DNA of 64,000 nt from CAMAXB01 sp964476565. GTDB lineage: Bacteria > Verrucomicrobiota > Verrucomicrobiia > Opitutales > Opitutaceae. Shown piece after piece: positions 44,205 to 53,283 of the stretch. Below the pieces are notes generated by a model, which saw only the letters and a list, made by a program, of their open reading frames with translations, had not been told where the DNA came from and ran no database searches. Location of the stretch: positions 1-64,000 of the forward strand of contig CAYZBG010000012.1 of the NCBI GenBank assembly GCA_964476565.1, given 5' to 3'. The position numbers and the translations under genes were made by a program. Within the stretch, counting starts at the first letter, position 1. Every line of letters starts with the position of its first letter.

Positions 44205-45680
44205 TCAGGTGCCGCAGAACGTGGTGTAGGGCTCGTCGTGGCGCGACGGCGCGAGGTCTTCCGGGCGGTGCGGGCGATCGTAGTCGTAGGGTGACGCCAG
44301 CACCTCGAGCAGGTGCTCGAAGGGAGTCAGGTCACCGTCCTCCGCGGCGCTCAACGCGGCCTCCACCCTGAGGTTGCGCGGAATCACCCGGGGACTGGCC
44401 TGCCGGGCCAAGGCAGCAGCTTGTTCTTTCGTTTCAGGCTGCCGCGCGAGGCGCGCCCGCCAGCGCTCCAGCCAATCGCGGTCCACCGACTCAACCGCCA
44501 GATCGTCATGCGTAAGGCCCGCGGCCAGGGCGGAAAAGGTGGTGGTGAAATCCGCCTGGGCCGCCGCCATCGCGGCCAGCAACGACTCGATCAGCGCCGC
44601 GTCCTCCGCCTCCGCGTTAAAGAGCCCAAGCTTTCGCCGAAAGCCCGCCAGCATCGCCTCCCGGTGGCGCAGGCCAAACTCCGCCAGCGCCGCCTTGGCG
44701 AGGTCGATCGCCGCCGCTTCGGTCGGATGCAACAGCGGCAGCAGCGCCTCGGCGAAGCGGGTCAGGTTCCACTGGGCGATCACCGGTTGATTGCCGTACG
44801 CATAGCGGCCATGGCGGTCGATCGAGCTGAAAACAGTCTCCGGGTCGTACGCCTCCATGAACGCACAGGGGCCGTAGTCGATCGTCTCGCCTGAGATCGC
44901 CATGTTGTCCGTGTTCATCACGCCATGCACGAAGCCGACCTGCATCCATTGCGCGATCAGCGTCGCCTGCCGGTCGATCACCCCCTGCAAGAGCGCCAGC
45001 GCCGGATTCTCCGCTCCGATCCGGTCGGGATAATGAAGGCGCAGGGCGTGCTCCACCAAGGCGCGCAGTGCCGCTTCGTCCCGCAAGGCGGCCGCTCCCT
45101 GGAAGGTCCCCACCCGGAGATGGCTTGTCGCCACGCGCGTGAGCACGGCGCCCGGCAAGGGCCGGTCCCGCCACACCGTGTCCCCGGTCGCCACCACGGC
45201 GAGACTGCGGGTCGAGGGAATGCCGAGGGCATGCATGGCCTCGCTGACCAGGTACTCGCGCAACATCGGTCCCAGCGCGGCCCGGCCGTCGCCCCGACGC
45301 GAGAACGGCGTGGGTCCGGCTCCCTTTAGCTGCACGTCGAAACAGCTCCCACCCGGCGTACACTGCTCGCCCAGCAGGATCGCCCGCCCGTCGCCGAGAA
45401 ACGTGAAATGACCGTATTGGTGTCCCGCATACGCTTGCGCCCGCGGCGATGCGCCAGGAGGCAGGCGGTTGCCGGACAACCACGCCGCCCCGTCCTCGCC
45501 GGCCAAGACCTCCGGGGCGAGTCCCAGGTCGGCCGCGAGGCGCCGGTTGAGCATTACCATCCGCGGGGCCGCCACGGGCGTCGGAGCGACGGCGACATGC
45601 AGGCTTTCCGGCAGCGCGGCGTAGCGGTGAACGAGGCGCCACCCACCGACTTCGGACGGGAATGAGGGAACGGAGGCCAT
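44205..45680 (-). CDS. selO: Protein adenylyltransferase SelO (YdiU family)
   Basis: A 491-aa pseudokinase of the SelO family, which transfers AMP from ATP to protein Ser/Thr/Tyr during redox stress. Visible motifs are YAGHQYGHFTFLGDGRAILLGE, the glycine-rich region and ion-pair lysine in FDVQLKGAGPTPFSRRGDGRAALG, MLREYLVSEAMHALGIPSTRSLAVV, and GVMNTDNMAISGETIDYGPCAFMEAYDP. The C-terminus FCGT keeps the conserved Cys that is selenocysteine in vertebrates. It starts 5 bp after the PQQ dehydrogenase stop on the same strand, so the two form an operon. Confidence 0.95.
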   Translation of the reverse strand: MASVPSFPSEVGGWRLVHRYAALPESLHVAVAPTPVAAPRMVMLNRRLAADLGLAPEVLAGEDGAAWLSGNRLPPGASPRAQAYAGHQYGHFTFLGDGRAILLGEQCTPGGSCFDVQLKGAGPTPFSRRGDGRAALGPMLREYLVSEAMHALGIPSTRSLAVVATGDTVWRDRPLPGAVLTRVATSHLRVGTFQGAAALRDEAALRALVEHALRLHYPDRIGAENPALALLQGVIDRQATLIAQWMQVGFVHGVMNTDNMAISGETIDYGPCAFMEAYDPETVFSSIDRHGRYAYGNQPVIAQWNLTRFAEALLPLLHPTEAAAIDLAKAALAEFGLRHREAMLAGFRRKLGLFNAEAEDAALIESLLAAMAAAQADFTTTFSALAAGLTHDDLAVESVDRDWLERWRARLARQPETKEQAAALARQASPRVIPRNLRVEAALSAAEDGDLTPFEHLLEVLASPYDYDRPHRPEDLAPSRHDEPYTTFCGT

Positions 45681-45685
45681 GCGGA

Positions 45686-46840
45686 TCAGCTCCCCGACCC
45701 CGTCGCCGGACGTGACGACAGGCGCAACAACCGGCCGGCCGGTTCGTCGGTGAGCACATAGAGAGCACCGTCGGGCCCCTGACGGACGTCACGCACGCGG
45801 GCCCCGATGGGGATCGACTCCTGCCGCAACACCCGGCCGTCCGCGTCGAGGTCAATGCGCCGGACCTCCTTCCGCTTCAGTGCTCCCGAGAACAAATCCC
45901 CCTGCCAGCCCGGAAACTCCGTGCCGGTGTAGAAGAGCAGGCCGCTCGGCGCCTGCGCCGGTGTCCACACGACCTGCGGGTCCTCCATGCCCGGAAGGTG
46001 GGTATGGCGACTGATCGTGCCGAAGGTGTATTCGATGCTGTAGGTGGCGCGCGGCCAGCCGTAGTTGCGGCCTGGAGACAGGAGATTGAGTTCGTCGCCG
46101 CCGCGCGAGCCGTGCTCATTGGCCCAGATGCGGCCGCTTGCCGGATCGCGCGCCAGCCCCTGGATGTTGCGGTGGCCGTAGGTCCAGAGGTGCGGATCGG
46201 CTCCCGCGCGGCCGACGAAGGGGTTGTCGGTCGGCACGCTTCCATCCTCCCGCAGGCGCAGCACCTTGCCCAGCTGGCTGTCGAGACGCTGCGCCTGTTC
46301 GCGGGCAAGCTGACCGTCGACCTGATTGGGCGGATTGCCGCCGTCGCCCACCGCGAGCAGAAGCGTGCCATCCGGCAGCCAGAGCAGGCGCGAGCCGAAA
46401 TGCTGCAAGCCTGCCTTCAAGGGCGACACCGTGTGCAGCACGGTTACGTCGGTGAGACGACTCGCGTCATCCGACAAGCGACCGCGCGCCAGCCGCGTGC
46501 TGTTGGCCTCCGGTGTGCCGCCGCCAAACGTGAAATAGACCAGCCGGTTCTCGGCGAAGCGCGGATGCAGCGCGAGGTCCATCAGCCCGCCGTGCCCACG
46601 CCCGAGCAGGTCCGGCAGACCCGCCACCGGTTCCTCCCGCAGGCGCCCGTCACGCACGACCCGCAGCCGGCCGGCCTTTTCGGTGATCAAGGCCTCACCG
46701 GTCGGGAGCCAGACGACCGCCCAGGGGTGCGCGAGGCCCGCAACCACGGTTTCGACCTGCCAACCCGACGCGAGCGGCGCCAGCCCCGTCGGCTTCACCG
46801 GCCCGGACGGCGTGCGCACCAGCCACGCCAGGCCAACCAC
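45686..46840 (-). CDS. PQQ-dependent glucose/sorbosone dehydrogenase-like protein (5' end lost in gap)
   Basis: The visible 385 residues are a soluble aldose sugar dehydrogenase-type beta-propeller (GSDH/YliI family). GLAHPWAVVWLPTGEALITEKAGRL opens the propeller; GHGGLMDLALHPRFAENRLVY, LWTYGHRNIQGLARDPASGRIWANEHGSRGGDELN and the final GPDGALYVLTDEPAGRLLRL are diagnostic and include the PQQ/Ca site region. The N-terminus, presumably with the anchor or signal peptide (AWLVRT remains), runs into the 100-N gap. It is upstream of and almost touching selO. Confidence 0.9.
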   Translation of the reverse strand: MVGLAWLVRTPSGPVKPTGLAPLASGWQVETVVAGLAHPWAVVWLPTGEALITEKAGRLRVVRDGRLREEPVAGLPDLLGRGHGGLMDLALHPRFAENRLVYFTFGGGTPEANSTRLARGRLSDDASRLTDVTVLHTVSPLKAGLQHFGSRLLWLPDGTLLLAVGDGGNPPNQVDGQLAREQAQRLDSQLGKVLRLREDGSVPTDNPFVGRAGADPHLWTYGHRNIQGLARDPASGRIWANEHGSRGGDELNLLSPGRNYGWPRATYSIEYTFGTISRHTHLPGMEDPQVVWTPAQAPSGLLFYTGTEFPGWQGDLFSGALKRKEVRRIDLDADGRVLRQESIPIGARVRDVRQGPDGALYVLTDEPAGRLLRLSSRPATGSGS

Positions 46841-46940
46841 NNNNNNNNNNNNNNNNNNNNNNNNNNNNNNNNNNNNNNNNNNNNNNNNNNNNNNNNNNNN
46901 NNNNNNNNNNNNNNNNNNNNNNNNNNNNNNNNNNNNNNNN
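46841..46940. other. Assembly gap 2 (100 N)
   Basis: Exactly 100 N. It removes the first codons of two divergent genes, the PQQ dehydrogenase (left, minus) and the SDR (right, plus), together with their shared promoter region. True size is unknown. Confidence 0.99.
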
Positions 46941-47660
46941 GGCCTTGCCATCAGTCGCCACCTGCTCGACGCCGGCTGCGAGGTCGTCGTCCACTATCGT
47001 AGCAGCGCCGCCCCGGCCCAGGCCCTTCAGGCCGAAGCCACCGCCGCCGGCCGGCGCTGCGGCCTCGCCACCGCCGATTTGACCACCGCGGCCGGTTGCG
47101 ACCAGCTGGTCCGCGACGCGGTCGCCTTCCTCGGCGGTCTCGACATTCTCATCAACAATGCCGGTTCGCTCGTCGCCCGCCGCACCCTCAGTGAAGGCGA
47201 CGAGGCCTTCTGGGCCGAGGTGATGGAGCTGAACCTCGGCAGCACGCGCCGCGTCACGCGCGCCGCCGCGCCCCATCTCGCCGCCGCCGCGAAGGCGGCT
47301 GGCGGCGCGAGCATCGTCAATCTTGCCTCGTTGGCGGGCCGCAAAGGCGGCCATGCCGGCTCGCTTGCCTACTCCACCTCCAAGGGCGCCGTGCTCACCT
47401 TCACCCGCGCGCTCGCCAACGAACTCGGCCCGCAGGGCATTCGGGTCAACGCGCTCGCCCCCGGGCTCATCCTCGGCACAAGTTTTCATACCACGCACAC
47501 GTCCGAAGACTCGGCACGACAGACCATCGCCGGCATTCCGCTCGGCCGTGCCGGCTCGGCCGATGACGTCGCCCGGGCCGCTGTCTTCCTGGCGGGCGAG
47601 TTCGACGGTTTCATCACCGGCGCGACCCTCGACATCAACGGCGGCGTGTACTCGGCCTGA
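46941..47660 (+). CDS. SDR family oxidoreductase (5' end lost in gap)
   Basis: The visible 239 residues are a classical short-chain dehydrogenase of FabG type. The segment begins GLAISRHLLDAGCEVVVHYRSS, i.e. just at the end of the lost TGxxxGIG nucleotide motif. ILINNAG, the catalytic Ser in NLAS, YSTSK (Tyr/Lys pair), and RVNALAPGLILGTSFH are intact, and DINGGVYSA is a typical C-terminus. Only roughly 15-20 N-terminal residues should be missing. The substrate is unspecified. Confidence 0.92.
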   Translation, partial: GLAISRHLLDAGCEVVVHYRSSAAPAQALQAEATAAGRRCGLATADLTTAAGCDQLVRDAVAFLGGLDILINNAGSLVARRTLSEGDEAFWAEVMELNLGSTRRVTRAAAPHLAAAAKAAGGASIVNLASLAGRKGGHAGSLAYSTSKGAVLTFTRALANELGPQGIRVNALAPGLILGTSFHTTHTSEDSARQTIAGIPLGRAGSADDVARAAVFLAGEFDGFITGATLDINGGVYSA

Positions 47661-47688
47661 CGCGCGCGGTCGCCACCCGCCCCGGTGA

Positions 47689-48129
47689 TTACCGCCAGGC
47701 GAATGCGGCCATCACGGCAAAGATGGCCGCGACCGCAAAGACGATGACGGCAGGACCGCGACGCGGCGTATCGATGACCAGCGCATTGCGCCGTGGGTCC
47801 TGCGGGTCGTAGTACACGCCCACGATCTGCCCTGGAGGGAAATCGTACTTCTTGCCCACGTCGCCCACGTGCCGGTTGCCCATGAACAAATGCAGGGTGT
47901 GACAGCGGTACGGTTTGCCATCGACCGTAAACTCCACGTGCACGATCGTCTGACTCCGGATGCTGCCTGCCTCGCGGGAGGTCAGCACAGTGCTTAACTC
48001 GCGCACCGTACCGGACGTCACGACCATGCGCGGTACCGCCCGGACCAATTGCCTCCGCTCACGCAGCAGCAGGAGCCCCAACACCACGCTGCCAGCGGAA
48101 CACAGGCTGAAGACCATGAACGGCGTCAT
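47689..48129 (-). CDS. DUF3592 membrane protein
   Basis: A 146-aa protein with an N-terminal helix (MVFSLCSAGSVVLGLLLL), a central beta domain with VHVEFTVDGKPYRCHTLHLF and YDFPPGQIVGVYYDPQDPRRNALV, and a C-terminal helix (AVIVFAVAAIFAVMAAFAW). This two-helix-plus-sandwich layout matches DUF3592; function unknown. It lies 50 bp after the iron-type dehydrogenase stop in the same orientation. Confidence 0.82.
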   Translation of the reverse strand: MTPFMVFSLCSAGSVVLGLLLLRERRQLVRAVPRMVVTSGTVRELSTVLTSREAGSIRSQTIVHVEFTVDGKPYRCHTLHLFMGNRHVGDVGKKYDFPPGQIVGVYYDPQDPRRNALVIDTPRRGPAVIVFAVAAIFAVMAAFAWR

Positions 48130-48179
48130 GACGCGAGAGCGTCGGGCTGCAGCCGGAGAAAATCAAACCTTGGCTCGGG

Positions 48180-49343
48180 TCAGCCGCTCTGCGCCGCCTG
48201 CCGCAACACCTCGGTCAACTCGTCCGCATTCAACTCGATCGGATTCGCCTTCATGCTGCTCGCACGGCGGGCCTTTTCCACCACCCCGGGGATCTGCGCC
48301 GCGACCAGCCCATAGTGGCTAAGGGCGGGCACGCCCAGGCGCGCGACCAGCGCGTCCAGCCACGCGGCGCCGTCATCGGCCTGCGCGTCCGGGCGACCGG
48401 TGAGCAGACGGGCCACGTCGTCGTAGCGCCCCAGCGCCGGATGTTGCGGCGCCCGGGCGCGCAGGGCGGAGAGGTTGGTCCGCATGCCCGGAGCGAGCAG
48501 CGCGGCGCACACCGCCCCGTGCGGCGCATCGAAGCTGCCGCCGAGCACGCCGGCACAGCCGTGCACCACCCCAAGACCGGCATTGGCGAGGGCGAGACCG
48601 CTGGCCAGCGCCGCCCACGCCATCTCCTCCCGCGCGCTCCGGTCGTCTCCCTGCGCGCACGCACGCGGCAACGCCCTCGCTGCCCGGGGAATCGCTTCGC
48701 GACAAAGCGCATCGGTCAACGGATTCGCCCGCGCGCTCACATACGGTTCAATCAGCTGCGTCAGCGCATCCAACCCGGTGGACGCCGTCAGCGCCGGCGT
48801 CAGGCCCAGGGCCAGATCGGGGTCGACCACGGCCACGCGCGGCAGCAGCCCCGGACTGCGCAGGCTCACCTTCACCCGCTGCGCCGGGACGCCGATGACG
48901 GCATTGCGCGTGACCTCGGCTCCCGTGCCCGCTGTGGTGGGCACTGCCACGAACGGCAGCGCCGCCTGCACCAACGCCTGCCCGCGTCCCACCACTTCGA
49001 GGTAATCAAGCACCGCTCCTGCGTTGGTCGCCAATCCGGCGATGGCCTTGCCGGCATCGATCACACTGCCGCCGCCGAGGGCGACCACGGCATCGCAGCG
49101 TTCAGTTCGCGCCAGCGCCACCCCGGCTTCGATCACGGCCAGATCCGGTTCGCGCGCGACAGAGAAACGCACGGCCGCGCAGCCGGCTGCCGCCAGCGCC
49201 GATTCCAGCGGGCGCGCCGGCTCTGGCCGAGCCCCGGTCACCACCAGCACGCGCCGGCCCAAACCGGCGACGATCGCCGGCACCTCGGCAAACGTGCCGG
49301 GGCCGAACACAATGCGGGTGGCAGTGGCAAATTCGAAGCGCAT
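48180..49343 (-). CDS. Iron-containing alcohol dehydrogenase (maleylacetate-reductase-like)
   Basis: A 387-aa type III dehydrogenase. The NAD(P)-binding motif ALGGGSVIDAGKAIAGLA and PTTAGTGAEVTRNAVI are the family signatures; metal ligands are expected in the Asp and His residues of VVDPDLALGLTP...STGLDALTQLIE, GLGVVHGCAGVLGG and DAPHG. Length and motif order are normal. Substrate undetermined. The ATG at 49343 fits the family start (MRFEFATATRIVFGPG). It follows the ABM monooxygenase gene by 25 bp; the pair suggests aromatic or quinone-type catabolism. Confidence 0.92.
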   Translation of the reverse strand: MRFEFATATRIVFGPGTFAEVPAIVAGLGRRVLVVTGARPEPARPLESALAAAGCAAVRFSVAREPDLAVIEAGVALARTERCDAVVALGGGSVIDAGKAIAGLATNAGAVLDYLEVVGRGQALVQAALPFVAVPTTAGTGAEVTRNAVIGVPAQRVKVSLRSPGLLPRVAVVDPDLALGLTPALTASTGLDALTQLIEPYVSARANPLTDALCREAIPRAARALPRACAQGDDRSAREEMAWAALASGLALANAGLGVVHGCAGVLGGSFDAPHGAVCAALLAPGMRTNLSALRARAPQHPALGRYDDVARLLTGRPDAQADDGAAWLDALVARLGVPALSHYGLVAAQIPGVVEKARRASSMKANPIELNADELTEVLRQAAQSG

Positions 49344-49368
49344 GCGAGGGGCCGACCGTCGTCGCGCG

Positions 49369-49674
49369 TCACCAGCCGGCGTCAGCCGGAAAAGCATTCG
49401 TGTATTTCACCGACCGCCGTGGCTCGGCCATCATCGGCGCCACCGTATCGCGCCACGTGGCGTAGTGCGCGGTCTCCTTGTGTTTCGCCGGGGCATCGGC
49501 ATCGCGGTACACCTCGACGAGCACGAACCGCGTCGGATCGTCCGCCTGCTGGCAGACATCGAATCGCGCAATCCCGGCTTCCTGCACGCTGGCGCGGGCA
49601 TTCTCGAGCGTAGCCGCACGGAACGCTTCCACCGCATCGGGCTTTACCTGCACGTGAACGTGAACGATCAGCAT
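49369..49674 (-). CDS. Putative quinol monooxygenase (ABM domain)
   Basis: A 101-aa small dimeric alpha-beta barrel protein of the antibiotic biosynthesis monooxygenase (YgiN/LsrG) superfamily: LIVHVHVQVKPDAVEAFRAATLENARASVQE at the start, RFVLVEVYRDADAPAKHKETAHYATWRDTVAPMM at the C-terminal half. Family members act as quinol monooxygenases or isomerases without cofactors. Directly upstream of, and probably co-transcribed with, the iron-type dehydrogenase. Confidence 0.88.
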   Translation of the reverse strand: MLIVHVHVQVKPDAVEAFRAATLENARASVQEAGIARFDVCQQADDPTRFVLVEVYRDADAPAKHKETAHYATWRDTVAPMMAEPRRSVKYTNAFPADAGW

Positions 49675-49769
49675 GGCGCGACCGTGCCGTTTCCCCTCGC
49701 TCCGGGCAAGTGCGCTCGCGGTCGATCGCTTTGCTACGTCTGCACCGCGGTTCGGCTGACGCCTCTCCG

Positions 49770-50627
49770 TCAGCGCCGCACCAGGACCACCCGAAACCCG
49801 ATGTGATTGGAACCGCGTTCGGGTTCATAAGGCAACCGGGCCGCCGACCGGCAAAACGACGCGTCCTCCGGCCATGCGCCGCCACGACGAACCCGCGACC
49901 GGGAGCCATCGCGGTTCACCGCCCCGGGGTCATCGCGCCGGTCCGGATCCACGCCTCCGAGGATCTGCCGGTGAAAATAATCGCGGCACCACTCCCATTG
50001 ATTGCCGTGCATGTCGTGAATACCCCAGGCATTCGGCGGATACGACCCGGCCGGCGTGGCGGAGCCGTCCGGATATCCCGGCGGCGCTCCCCGGAAGGGA
50101 CGGCCAAAGTTCGCCTGCGTTGCGGTCAGGCTCGCGCCGAACGCATACGCCGTCGTGGTGCCCGCGCGGCAGGCATATTCCCACTGCGCCTCGGTCGGGA
50201 GTCGGAACTCCCACCCGGGCGGCAACGACGTCGCGGCTGCCTGCGTCAACCGCCGGCAGAAATCCTCGGCGGCGACAAAGCTGGTCCAATACACCGGGAC
50301 CGCGTCGCCTTGGCCCGCGTCGGTCGCGCGTGGAAGTTCCCCCATGATTCGCCGCCACTCCGCCTGCGTCACTTCATACGCACCGATCCAGAAACCCTGC
50401 GTCAGCGTCACCTCGACCGGGCCCTCGTCAGGCCGCCGCCCCGGCTCGTCGGGCGGGCTTCCCATGCGAAATGTGCCTGGAGGACACCACCGCAACGCAA
50501 TTCCCTCCACCACGCGCAAGTCACCCGCCGCCGCACCTTCGCTCGACTCCGCGTCGCCCGTCGCGGGTTGCCCGGAAACCGCCCACGGAAGGACCATCAT
50601 CAACCACAGCCAACGCCAGGAATTCAT
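49770..50627 (-). CDS. Exported formylglycine-generating-enzyme-like protein lacking a catalytic Cys
   Basis: A 285-aa protein with a signal peptide (WLWLMMVLPWAVSGQ) and an SUMF1/FGE fold: WCPPGTFRMGSPPDEPGRRPDEGPVEVTLTQGFWIGAYEVTQAEW, RLPTEAQWEYACRAGT, GIHDMHGNQWEWCRDYF and RVRRGGAWPEDASFCRSAAR...NHIGFRVV. In true FGE the last block holds two cysteines that bind copper; here the first is missing and only the second (SFCR) remains. It is therefore more likely a binding or chaperone-like relative than an active sulfatase modifier. No sulfatase gene is adjacent. Confidence 0.85.
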   Translation of the reverse strand: MNSWRWLWLMMVLPWAVSGQPATGDAESSEGAAAGDLRVVEGIALRWCPPGTFRMGSPPDEPGRRPDEGPVEVTLTQGFWIGAYEVTQAEWRRIMGELPRATDAGQGDAVPVYWTSFVAAEDFCRRLTQAAATSLPPGWEFRLPTEAQWEYACRAGTTTAYAFGASLTATQANFGRPFRGAPPGYPDGSATPAGSYPPNAWGIHDMHGNQWEWCRDYFHRQILGGVDPDRRDDPGAVNRDGSRSRVRRGGAWPEDASFCRSAARLPYEPERGSNHIGFRVVLVRR

Positions 50628-50755
50628 CGCAGAAGATCAGATAGCGGGACGGAGATGGAACAGGAGCTCGCGAAGGTCGCGGAGCACACGTTGGACGAGT
50701 ACAGGTGTTACCGGCGAGGAAGGAATCGATGCAGGGTGGCTACAGGAGGGAACGC

Positions 50756-50866
50756 GGTGGATGCGCAGGTCCCTCCGCGCGTCGGTTTGCGTCGGCGATC
50801 GAGCGATGGACAGCGTATGCACTTCCGTCCGAAATCGCGGCGCGCGCTGGGACGCGCCCGCCCACC
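50756..50866. repeat. Dispersed intergenic element, copy 3
   Basis: The 111-bp third copy, starting GGTGGATGCGCAGGTCCC (one base different from copies 1 and 2) and ending GGGACGCGCCCGCCCACC. Its centre shares TTTGCGTCGG and TTCCGTCCGA-like segments with copy 1. Confidence 0.88.
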
Positions 50867-50895
50867 CCAAGGGCCCGCTCCAGCGGGCTGGACGC

Positions 50896-50927
50896 GACCT
50901 TCGACCTTCAGACCTTCGACCTTCGAC
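50896..50927. repeat. GACCTTC heptad tract
   Basis: Four GACCTTC units (one extra A between the second and third) and a partial fifth, downstream of katG. Another member of the period-7 intergenic pattern. Confidence 0.82.
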
Positions 50928-50981
50928 GGTCCGTCCGTTTTCTTCAGACGGCCGACGTGGGCGTCGGCGGTCCCGGGGCGC

Positions 50982-51021
50982 AAAAAAAGGCGCCACCCGG
51001 CGGTGATCGCGGGTGGCGCCT
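50982..51021 (-). terminator. Rho-independent terminator of katG
   Basis: On the minus strand, stem AGGCGCCACCC/GGGTGGCGCCT (arms 51011-51021 and 50988-50998) is followed by a run of seven T (the A run at 50982-50988). It lies about 20 bp after the katG stop. Confidence 0.92.
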
Positions 51022-51039
51022 GGAAGCGTCAGACGGGGA

Positions 51040-53283
51040 TCAAACGAGGTCGAAGCGGTCGGCGTTCATGACCTTGTTCCACGCCGCGACGAAGTCCTTC
51101 ACGAACTTCGCCTCGTTGCCGCGCTCGGCGTAAACCTCGGCAAAGGCGCGCAACTGGGAGTTCGAGCCGAACACGAGGTCGACGCGCGTGGCCGTCCACT
51201 TCACGTCACCCGTGGCCCGGTCGCGAACCTCGAAGAGGTCCTCGAGCGGCGAGCTCGCCTTCACCACATGCGCCATGTCGAGCAGGTTGACGAAAAAGTC
51301 GTTCGTCAGCGTCTCCGGACGCGCGGTGAACACGCCGTGCTGCGCCTTGCCATGGTTGGCGTTGAGCACGCGCAGGCCGCCGACCAGCACGGTCATCTCC
51401 GGCGCGGTGAGGCCGAGGAGCTGGGCCTTGTCCACGAGGAGCTTTTCCGGGCGCGGATGCGGGATGCGCTGGTAATTGCGGAATCCGTCGGCGACCGGCT
51501 CGAGCACGGCGAAGGACTCCACGTCGGTCTGCGCCTGCGAGGCGTCCATGCGGCCCGGCGCGAAGGGCACCTCGACCGGATGACCGGCCTTGGCTGCGGC
51601 CTGTTCGATCGCGGCGGCACCGCCGAGGACAATGAGATCGGCGAGCGAGACCTTCTTGCCGCCGGTGGCGGAGGCATGGAAGGCAGCCTGCACGCCCTCG
51701 AGGGCCTTGAGCACCTTGGCCAGCTTCGCGGGCTGGTTGGCATCCCAATCCTTCTGCGGGGCAAGCCGGATCCGCGCGCCATTGGCACCGCCGCGCTTGT
51801 CGGAACCGCGGAAGGTCGAGGCCGAAGCCCAGGCGGTGGTGACGAGTTCGGACACCGAGAGTCCCGTGGCGAGGATCTTCGCCTTGAGCACGGCGATGTC
51901 CTTGGCGTCGATCAACGGATGATTCACCGCCGGGATCGGATCCTGCCAGATCAAGTCCTCGGAGGGAACCTCGGGCCCGAGGTAAAGGCGCTTCGGGCCC
52001 ATGTCACGGTGCGTGAGCTTGAACCAGGCGCGGGCGAACGCATCCGCGAACTGGGCCGGGTTGTCACGGAAACGGCGCGAGATCTTTTCGTAGGCGGGAT
52101 CGAAGCGCAGCGACAGGTCCGTCGTGAGCATCGTGGGCCGGTGCTTCTTGCTCGGATCGAAGGCGTCCGGGATGATCTCCGGGGCGTTCTTGGCCACCCA
52201 TTGGTGCGCGCCGGCCGGGCTCTTGGTCAGCTCCCAGTCGTACTTGAACAGGATCTCGAGGTAATCGTTGCTCCACTGCGTCGGCTTCGTGGTCCAGGTG
52301 ACCTCGAGGCCGGACGTGATCGCGTCGGCGCCCTTGCCGCTACGGTAGGAACTGGACCAGCCCAAGCCGAGCTCAGCCAGGCCGGCTGCCTCGGGCTCTT
52401 TGCCGACGTGGTCGGCCGGACCGGCACCGTGGGTCTTGCCGAAGGTGTGTCCACCGGCGATGAGGGCGACGGTCTCTTCATCGTTCATCGCCATGCGGCC
52501 GAAGGTCTCGCGGATATCGCGGGCAGCGGCCACCGGATCGGGTTTGCCGTCCGGTCCCTCGGGGTTGACGTAGATCAGGCCCATCTGCACGGCCGCGAGC
52601 GGATTCTCGAGCATGCGTTCGCCGGAGTAGCGGCTGTTCGGCTTGTCGCTGGTCGCGAGCCAGGCCGTTTCGGAGCCCCAGTACACATCTTCCTCCGGCT
52701 CCCAGACGTCGGCCCGGCCGCCGCCAAAGCCAAAGGTTTTGAAACCCATCGACTCGAGGGCCACGTTGCCCGCGAGCACGAGCAGGTCGGCCCAGGAGAT
52801 TTTCTTGCCGTACTTCTGCTTGATCGGCCAGAGCAGGCGGCGGGCTTTGTCGAGGTTGGTGTTGTCCGGCCAGGAATTGAGCGGAGCGAAACGCTGCTGC
52901 CCCGAGCCGGCGCCACCCCGGCCATCGCCCACCCGGTACGTGCCGGCGGCGTGCCAGGACATCCGGATGAAGAACGGTCCGTAGTGGCCGAAATCGGCCG
53001 GCCACCACGATTGCGAGTCGGTCATGAGCGCTTGGAGATCCTTCTTCAGCGCCTTGAAATCGAGGGTCTTGAACTCCTCGGCGTAGTTGAAGCCTGGATC
53101 CATCGGATCCGAGAGCGGGCAATTCTGGTGCAGGATCTTGAGATTGATCTGCTGCGGCCACCAATCGCGATTGGAGGTGCCGGCGCCGGCGAAACCATGG
53201 CTCGGCTTGGGCATCGTACCATGCAGGTGGGGGAACGGGCACTTGCCGCCGCTGCTGCTTCCGTGAGGATTATCCATTTCCAT
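51040..53283 (-). CDS. katG: Bifunctional catalase-peroxidase
   Basis: A 747-aa heme enzyme that dismutates hydrogen peroxide and has peroxidase activity. The distal triad is R107/W110/H111 (FFIRMSWHAAGTYR). W110, the Tyr in GLIYVNPEGPDG and the Met in FGRMAMNDEE form the Met-Tyr-Trp adduct required for catalase activity; all three are present. The proximal heme ligand lies in VALIAGGHTFGKTHGAG. The C-terminal half is the usual degenerate duplicate. ATG codons at 53283 and 53277 are both possible starts. Downstream lies a strong terminator. Confidence 0.98.
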   Translation of the reverse strand: MEMDNPHGSSSGGKCPFPHLHGTMPKPSHGFAGAGTSNRDWWPQQINLKILHQNCPLSDPMDPGFNYAEEFKTLDFKALKKDLQALMTDSQSWWPADFGHYGPFFIRMSWHAAGTYRVGDGRGGAGSGQQRFAPLNSWPDNTNLDKARRLLWPIKQKYGKKISWADLLVLAGNVALESMGFKTFGFGGGRADVWEPEEDVYWGSETAWLATSDKPNSRYSGERMLENPLAAVQMGLIYVNPEGPDGKPDPVAAARDIRETFGRMAMNDEETVALIAGGHTFGKTHGAGPADHVGKEPEAAGLAELGLGWSSSYRSGKGADAITSGLEVTWTTKPTQWSNDYLEILFKYDWELTKSPAGAHQWVAKNAPEIIPDAFDPSKKHRPTMLTTDLSLRFDPAYEKISRRFRDNPAQFADAFARAWFKLTHRDMGPKRLYLGPEVPSEDLIWQDPIPAVNHPLIDAKDIAVLKAKILATGLSVSELVTTAWASASTFRGSDKRGGANGARIRLAPQKDWDANQPAKLAKVLKALEGVQAAFHASATGGKKVSLADLIVLGGAAAIEQAAAKAGHPVEVPFAPGRMDASQAQTDVESFAVLEPVADGFRNYQRIPHPRPEKLLVDKAQLLGLTAPEMTVLVGGLRVLNANHGKAQHGVFTARPETLTNDFFVNLLDMAHVVKASSPLEDLFEVRDRATGDVKWTATRVDLVFGSNSQLRAFAEVYAERGNEAKFVKDFVAAWNKVMNADRFDLV

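Larger units (their letters stand above)
50628..51039. other. 412-bp spacer with repeats and terminator
   Basis: No gene is supported between the FGE-like start and the katG stop. The spacer holds copy 3 of the dispersed element (50756-50866), a GACCTTC heptad tract (50896-50927) and the katG terminator (50982-51021). The first 125 bp next to the FGE-like gene probably contain its promoter. Confidence 0.7.
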
